A stretch of DNA of 9,558 nucleotides from Candidatus Bathyarchaeota archaeon. Lineage in GTDB: Archaea > Thermoproteota > Bathyarchaeia > Bathyarchaeales > UBA233. Every line of letters begins with the position of its first letter. Within the stretch, counting starts at the first letter, position 1. The stretch covers positions 1 to 9,558 of the forward strand of contig SOJA01000204.1 in assembly GCA_004376975.1 (NCBI GenBank), in the 5' to 3' direction. The notes under the pieces were generated by a model. The model saw only the letters and a program-made list of their open reading frames with translations, was not told the origin of the DNA and searched no databases. Below are positions 6,657-9,558 of the stretch, piece by piece. The translations under genes and the position numbers were made by a program.

Positions 6657-7503
6657 TAGCTTTTAGGACTCTCCTTAACGTGGCTGCCATTTCATCTGAA
6701 GACAATGGGATTGTGCTGCCAAGGTTTATTCCGTCCTTTTGAAGTATCTGGTATAGGCGTGTTGGTTTTGGAATCCCAACTCCGATTAGGCGGGCTTCTT
6801 CAGAGCTTAGAATTTTTCGTGGTTCTCCGTCGAGAACGATTTTTCCGGAATCCATTATGATTATGTGATTTGCGTATTTTGCAGTTAGGTCAAGTCTATG
6901 TTCAACAAGTACAACGGTGACCTCAAGTTTTCTGTTCAAATCGTAAATGACTTCAAATATTTTTTTTGCACCCAAGGGGTCAAGAAAGGATGTTGGCTCA
7001 TCAAGGACTACTACTTCTGGTTGCATGGCAAGAACGGATGCAATTGCCACTCGCTGTTGTTGTCCGCCTGAAAGTTCATAGGGTGCTCTCTCCCTCAGAT
7101 CGTATATGCCAGTAAGGTTAAGTGCCCAGTCTACTCTTTTGCGCATTTCGTCTCTTGGAACTCCTAGGTTTTCTAGTCCAAAAGCTACATCCTTCTCTAC
7201 TGATAGTGCGAAAAGCTGGTTTTCTGGATTTTGGAAAACGAGCCCTACATGTTTTGCCAGTTCACAAATTGGATGCTCAATTACTTTAAGTCCGGCGGCT
7301 GTTACTTCTCCTTCTATTGAACCTTCGTAGAAATGTGGGATTAATCCGTTAAAGCATCTGCAAAGAGTTGTTTTTCCACATCCGCTTGGACCGGTGATTA
7401 GGGTGAATTCTCCTTTTTCAATTTTTATAGATACATCTTTAATTGATGGTGCTGTTCTGTTAGGGTAGATGTATGTGAGGTTCTTCGTTTCAATTATTGC
7501 CAT
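6643..7503 (-). CDS. ecfA: ECF transporter ATP-binding protein (first ATPase)
   Basis: This 286-residue ABC ATPase is the first gene of the ECF module. Seen in the sequence: Walker A GPSGCGKTT (38-46), Q-loop Gln91 in FQNPENQLF, a canonical signature LSGGQ (144-148), Walker B VVVLDEP (164-170) with Glu169, D-loop SFLD (172-175) and switch His202 in EHRLD. A C-terminal extension (~230-286) follows, as in EcfA proteins. It differs enough from the second ATPase, mainly in signature and D-loop, to suggest an asymmetric pair. The start is the ATG at 7503, the first in-frame ATG of a protein beginning at the expected N-terminal strand (IIETKNLTYIYP). The gene lies 57 bases after the DHH gene, and the gap can hold a promoter, so the ECF operon may be a separate transcript. 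Confidence 0.93.
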   Translation of the reverse strand: MAIIETKNLTYIYPNRTAPSIKDVSIKIEKGEFTLITGPSGCGKTTLCRCFNGLIPHFYEGSIEGEVTAAGLKVIEHPICELAKHVGLVFQNPENQLFALSVEKDVAFGLENLGVPRDEMRKRVDWALNLTGIYDLRERAPYELSGGQQQRVAIASVLAMQPEVVVLDEPTSFLDPLGAKKIFEVIYDLNRKLEVTVVLVEHRLDLTAKYANHIIIMDSGKIVLDGEPRKILSSEEARLIGVGIPKPTRLYQILQKDGINLGSTIPLSSDEMAATLRRVLKANDRS

Positions 7504-7560
7504 GATTATTGTGCCTGCCTACTTGTAAGCGGGTTCATTTTCTCATTTAAGAGTAGCTAC
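7504..7560 (-). promoter_or_regulatory. Candidate promoter of the ECF operon
   Basis: This is the 57-base gap between the DHH gene and the first ECF ATPase. An AT-rich TCTTAAATG element (7551-7543) lies about 43 bases before the ATG, which would place transcription start roughly 15-20 bases upstream of it. An 8-bp palindrome GTAGCTAC (7553-7560) abuts the DHH stop codon side. AGGCAGG lies upstream of the ATG as a weak RBS. There is no room for a riboswitch. The promoter call is inference. Confidence 0.35.
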
Positions 7561-8553
7561 TTAATTGTTGGTTAATTTTTCCTTTAGAAGCCCTAAACAT
7601 TGGTCAAGTCCTTTTTCAATGTCTCCTGTTCCGTTGGCTCCGGCGGCTGTGGAATGTCCGCCACCCATACCGTGAAAGTGTTCCCCTAGAGGTTTGGCTA
7701 TGTCTCTGCCAAGGTGGATACTTGTCTTCTTGTAGAAGTCGCGAGTTGAACGTAAGCTAATATCTAGCTTTCTGTTTTTATCTCCAGCTACAACTGCGAC
7801 GTGGGCGCCTAATTCAATTATTGCTCTTGCTGCTGAAGCTTGGTAGGCGCTGACATGTGAAAAAACTATTATCCATTCGTTGATTTTGATGATTTTGGCT
7901 CTTTTGGAGGCTTTTAGTCTTGCTACGCGTTCTGGAGTTTCCATCGGTATTGATAGTAAAGGCAATGTCTCTTGTGCGTTTACGCCAACATCGGTGAGTT
8001 CTGCAACAGTCTTCAGTGTGGATGTTTTGGCTATGATGAAATGGCGTGTGTCAAATGCGATGCCTAAAAACAGTGCTTTTGCTTCATTTTCACCGGGTTT
8101 AACTTTCATCTGCTTGAATAAGCTGTAAATAATTTCGCATGTTGAGGAAGCTTCTTCGTTTGTTATGTATAGTTCTGCTATTTGCTTTGTTTCAGGATGG
8201 GGTGCGTGATGGTCGATAACTATGATTGGTGCCTGTGAATTTTTGACTTTTTCAGCTAAATTATTTAGTTGCTGAATTGTGTTTGTGTCTAGTAAGACTA
8301 TTACATCAGAATTTTCCACGTCAGGCTGTGTTTCTATTTTTATGGGTAAATGTTTGAGGAGGTGTTTTGAAAGCCGGCTTATTCCGTGAGATGCTCCAAT
8401 TTGAACTTCAAGATTCGGTCTAAAATTTTTTATCAGGCTTTTGAAGGCGTAAGCTGAACAAATGGCGTCTGGGTCAGCATTGTGGTGACATAATAAAACT
8501 ACAAGTTCAGTGCCTGGCTTGTCTAGAATTTTGGTTATCTCTTGGAATGACAT
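7561..8553 (-). CDS. DHH/DHHA1-family phosphoesterase
   Basis: This is a 330-residue metal-dependent phosphoesterase. DHH motifs seen in order: HHNADPDA (23-30), LLDTN with Asp89 (87-91), IDHH (113-116) and GIAFDTRH with Asp168 (164-171). These supply the usual Mn2+-binding Asp and His residues. The C-terminal DHHA1 substrate-binding domain ends with GMGGGHSTAAG (295-305). This layout is that of DHH subfamily 1 (NrnA, oligoribonuclease/pAp phosphatase and RecJ-like proteins). The size fits an NrnA-like enzyme rather than full RecJ, but the substrate (short RNA, pAp, cyclic dinucleotide product or ssDNA) cannot be read from the sequence. The ATG overlaps the DUF3194 gene by 19 bases and has GAGG eight bases upstream, so the two are translationally linked. 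It is the last gene of the pcc1-pfdB-DUF3194-DHH run. Confidence 0.92.
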   Translation of the reverse strand: MSFQEITKILDKPGTELVVLLCHHNADPDAICSAYAFKSLIKNFRPNLEVQIGASHGISRLSKHLLKHLPIKIETQPDVENSDVIVLLDTNTIQQLNNLAEKVKNSQAPIIVIDHHAPHPETKQIAELYITNEEASSTCEIIYSLFKQMKVKPGENEAKALFLGIAFDTRHFIIAKTSTLKTVAELTDVGVNAQETLPLLSIPMETPERVARLKASKRAKIIKINEWIIVFSHVSAYQASAARAIIELGAHVAVVAGDKNRKLDISLRSTRDFYKKTSIHLGRDIAKPLGEHFHGMGGGHSTAAGANGTGDIEKGLDQCLGLLKEKLTNN

Positions 8554-8837
8554 GTTAACTGCCTCAAGTAAATTTCAGCTGAGGTGAAAGCTTCTTTTAC
8601 TGCTTCGTCTACAAGCTTTTGCACATCAATTTTCTTCATTAATGGTGATAGAGAGACGTTAACGTCAATCATGAGCGTCACAGGTTTCGTTCCTTCAATT
8701 TCCACGCTTGTGTCTAGTTCTTCTATTCTTTTTGAACAAACCTTTGACAGTACGTATTCCCTAGCGGTTTTCTCAACAATTGAGCAGAGCTCTTCAATTT
8801 GTATGGCATTTAACTCTGGAATGCCAAGTTCTTCCAC
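8535..8837 (-). CDS. DUF3194 family protein (uncharacterised archaeal)
   Basis: This 100-residue protein resembles the archaeal DUF3194 family, whose genes commonly sit beside prefoldin beta. The first half is mostly helical (AIQIEELCSIVEKTAREYVL), followed by a beta stretch (VEIEGTKPVTLMIDVNVSLS) and a final helix (VQKLVDEAVKEAFTSAEIYL). That layout, a helix then a strand pair then a helix, suggests a small alpha/beta domain. No catalytic motif, metal site or membrane segment is visible. The start is GTG at 8837, with GGTGG six bases upstream as a good RBS; the gene begins 24 bases after pfdB stops and its end overlaps the DHH gene. The function is unknown. A role connected with prefoldin or with RNA-related neighbours is only inferred from gene order. 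Confidence 0.82.
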   Translation of the reverse strand: MEELGIPELNAIQIEELCSIVEKTAREYVLSKVCSKRIEELDTSVEIEGTKPVTLMIDVNVSLSPLMKKIDVQKLVDEAVKEAFTSAEIYLRQLTCHSKR

Positions 8838-8861
8838 AGCTGTCCACCAAAGGGATTGCGG

Positions 8862-9227
8862 CTAGGAAGGAGAAATAGGGCTTAAGTCTTTTTGTAGTTT
8901 AGTCTGCAAATCCTTCAATTGTCCCCGTAGACGTCCCTCCTGCTTTCCAAGAACTTGAACTCGCATGTTAAGTAGCTCTTTTCGTTCATTCAAGTCGGCT
9001 GTTACTTTTAATTTTTCAGCTTTTATCAGTAGCGAGCCTATTGCCTTGTATATTACTGTGTCGTCCGCTATTTCCTGTAGTTCGCTTAGAGCCTGCTCAA
9101 CTTCTGTTAGTTCAAGTTCTACTTGCTGTTTTTGTGCCAAGACCGTTTGAAGAGTTTGTTGTCGCTGTTGAAGTGTTAGTAAACGTTCTTGAATATGAGG
9201 CGGAAGTTTCGAGATTTCGTCACTCAC
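8862..9227 (-). CDS. pfdB: Prefoldin beta subunit
   Basis: This 121-residue protein is a subunit of the archaeal prefoldin hexamer (two alpha, four beta), a cytosolic chaperone that holds unfolded proteins and passes them to the thermosome. Seen in the sequence: two long coiled-coil helices (~7-50 and ~72-113, rich in Q, L, E and K), joined by a short beta-hairpin segment (DDTVIYKAIGSLLIKAE, ~55-71), which is the standard beta-prefoldin plan. VYKxxGxLLIK-type residues in the hairpin are family hallmarks. The length is typical (about 115-125). The start is GTG at 9227; the codon before it is an in-frame TAA, so no longer product is possible, and GGAAGGG (9241-9235) lies seven bases upstream as RBS. 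Its neighbours pcc1 and DUF3194 match the order seen in many archaea. The alpha subunit gene is not in the window. Confidence 0.95.
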   Translation of the reverse strand: MSDEISKLPPHIQERLLTLQQRQQTLQTVLAQKQQVELELTEVEQALSELQEIADDTVIYKAIGSLLIKAEKLKVTADLNERKELLNMRVQVLGKQEGRLRGQLKDLQTKLQKDLSPISPS

Positions 9228-9422
9228 TTACATTCCCTTCCATCTGCACAGCAATACGCCAAAGGCATTAATTAAGTATTTTCTGGCTAGCTCATGATGA
9301 TCATGTATTTCTCTGAAACTTTCAAGTGCTAGGAGACTAAGGGATGTTGGTTTCATGAAAATGCGCAAATAGCAGCAACGTTTTCTTATACTTCTCTGGG
9401 TGAGAACGCACTGCGCGTTCAT
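9228..9422 (-). CDS. Doubtful 64-codon ORF between pcc1 and pfdB
   Basis: The ORF starts at ATG 9422, 13 bases after the pcc1 stop, and ends in TAA directly abutting the GTG of pfdB in the same frame. A second in-frame ATG (MKPTSLSLL) would give 42 residues. No good RBS precedes the first ATG, and a small inverted repeat (AACGC/GCGTT, 9405-9419) sits just inside the start. The first 20 residues are Cys/Arg-rich and look non-coding, whereas ESFREIHDHHELARKYLINAF looks protein-like. The ARKYLINAFG stretch is loosely reminiscent of the ARRYFVMNAFDG N-terminal motif of VIT1/CCC1-family proteins, but the rest of such a protein is absent. It could be a small real gene, a relic or a leader region. 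I do not assign a function. Confidence 0.25.
   Translation of the reverse strand: MNAQCVLTQRSIRKRCCYLRIFMKPTSLSLLALESFREIHDHHELARKYLINAFGVLLCRWKGM
9231..9300 (-). promoter_or_regulatory. Candidate promoter and RBS of pfdB
   Basis: On the - strand GAAAATACTTAATTAATG (9284-9267) is the most AT-rich element of the pcc1-pfdB gap. It lies about 45-50 bases before the pfdB GTG, a position where an archaeal TATA box would fit. GGAAGGG (9241-9235) is the RBS. If used, the pfdB-DUF3194-DHH genes could be transcribed independently of pcc1. The element overlaps the doubtful ORF at 9228-9422. Confidence 0.35.
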
Positions 9423-9435
9423 TTGCTAGATCTTT

Positions 9436-9558
9436 CTAGTTTTCAACATTGGGCTGTTGTTGAGAAACGTTATGTAGGACTTCCAAGACGTTTCTCAATG
9501 TGTCTATCCATCTCAGATAGGTGTTCACTGTTGCACGCAAAGCAACGGTATCCTCGGC
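9436..9558 (-). CDS. pcc1: KEOPS complex subunit Pcc1 (C-terminal 40 residues, cut by window end)
   Basis: The frame enters from the right edge and stops at TAG 9438-9436. The visible residues begin AEDTVALRATVNTYLRWIDT and include RNVLEVL. The pattern A-L-R-A-x-x-N-(S/T)-Y-L-R-W-(I/L) is the signature C-terminal helix of Pcc1, which in KEOPS dimerises and contacts the Kae1 subunit. KEOPS makes N6-threonylcarbamoyladenosine (t6A) at position 37 of ANN-decoding tRNAs. Archaeal Pcc1 is only about 75-90 residues, so roughly half is present. A short polar tail (VSQQQPNVEN) follows the helix. The location next to pfdB is a common archaeal arrangement. The start and first half are outside the window. 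Confidence 0.88.
   Translation of the reverse strand, partial: AEDTVALRATVNTYLRWIDTLRNVLEVLHNVSQQQPNVEN

Noticed and set aside
9291..9306. An ATGATCAT palindrome considered as an operator
   Set aside because: An 8-bp palindrome in AT-rich sequence is expected by chance, and it sits in a region with no other regulatory context.
9228..9360. The end of the 64-codon ORF as a VIT1/CCC1-family gene
   Set aside because: Only about ten residues are reminiscent, with gaps, and no frame continues into the membrane domain because the pfdB coding sequence follows at once.

Overview
This window looks archaeal. It carries the C-terminus of the KEOPS subunit Pcc1, a prefoldin beta subunit, a DUF3194 protein, a DHH phosphoesterase, an archaeal-type 6-phospho-3-hexuloisomerase, a 25-residue ribosomal protein eL41, and large CARDB-type secreted proteins rich in N-glycosylation sequons. 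Gene order and protein style suggest an uncultivated TACK lineage such as Bathyarchaeia, but no rRNA is present to fix this; the lineage is inference.

Left part, + strand (1-3791): two large cell-surface proteins in tandem. The first is cut by the window start and has no C-terminal membrane segment. The second is complete, with a signal peptide and a C-terminal membrane anchor. Both carry one copy of the same macroglobulin-like beta domain. A hairpin plus T-run terminator at 1481-1520 separates them.

Middle (3792-4279): a convergent intergenic region with no recognisable gene. It holds T-rich terminator candidates for both strands and a perfect small hairpin.

Right part, - strand (9558 down to 4280), in order of transcription: pcc1 (partial), a doubtful 64-codon ORF, pfdB, a DUF3194 gene, a DHH phosphoesterase gene, then after a 57-base gap ecfA, ecfA, ecfT, hxlB and finally eL41. 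The first block is an information-processing neighbourhood (tRNA t6A modification, protein folding, nucleic-acid or nucleotide hydrolysis). The second is an ECF transporter energising module (two ATPases and EcfT) with no substrate-binding S protein in the window, so its substrate is unknown. hxlB belongs to the ribulose monophosphate route that many archaea use to make pentose phosphates.

The most notable item is the eL41 gene at 4280-4357. It is too small for usual gene calling, aligns without gaps to the known 25-residue family, and can only begin at an ATT codon if the conserved RAKW N-terminus is translated. No mobile element, CRISPR array, tRNA or rRNA was seen.
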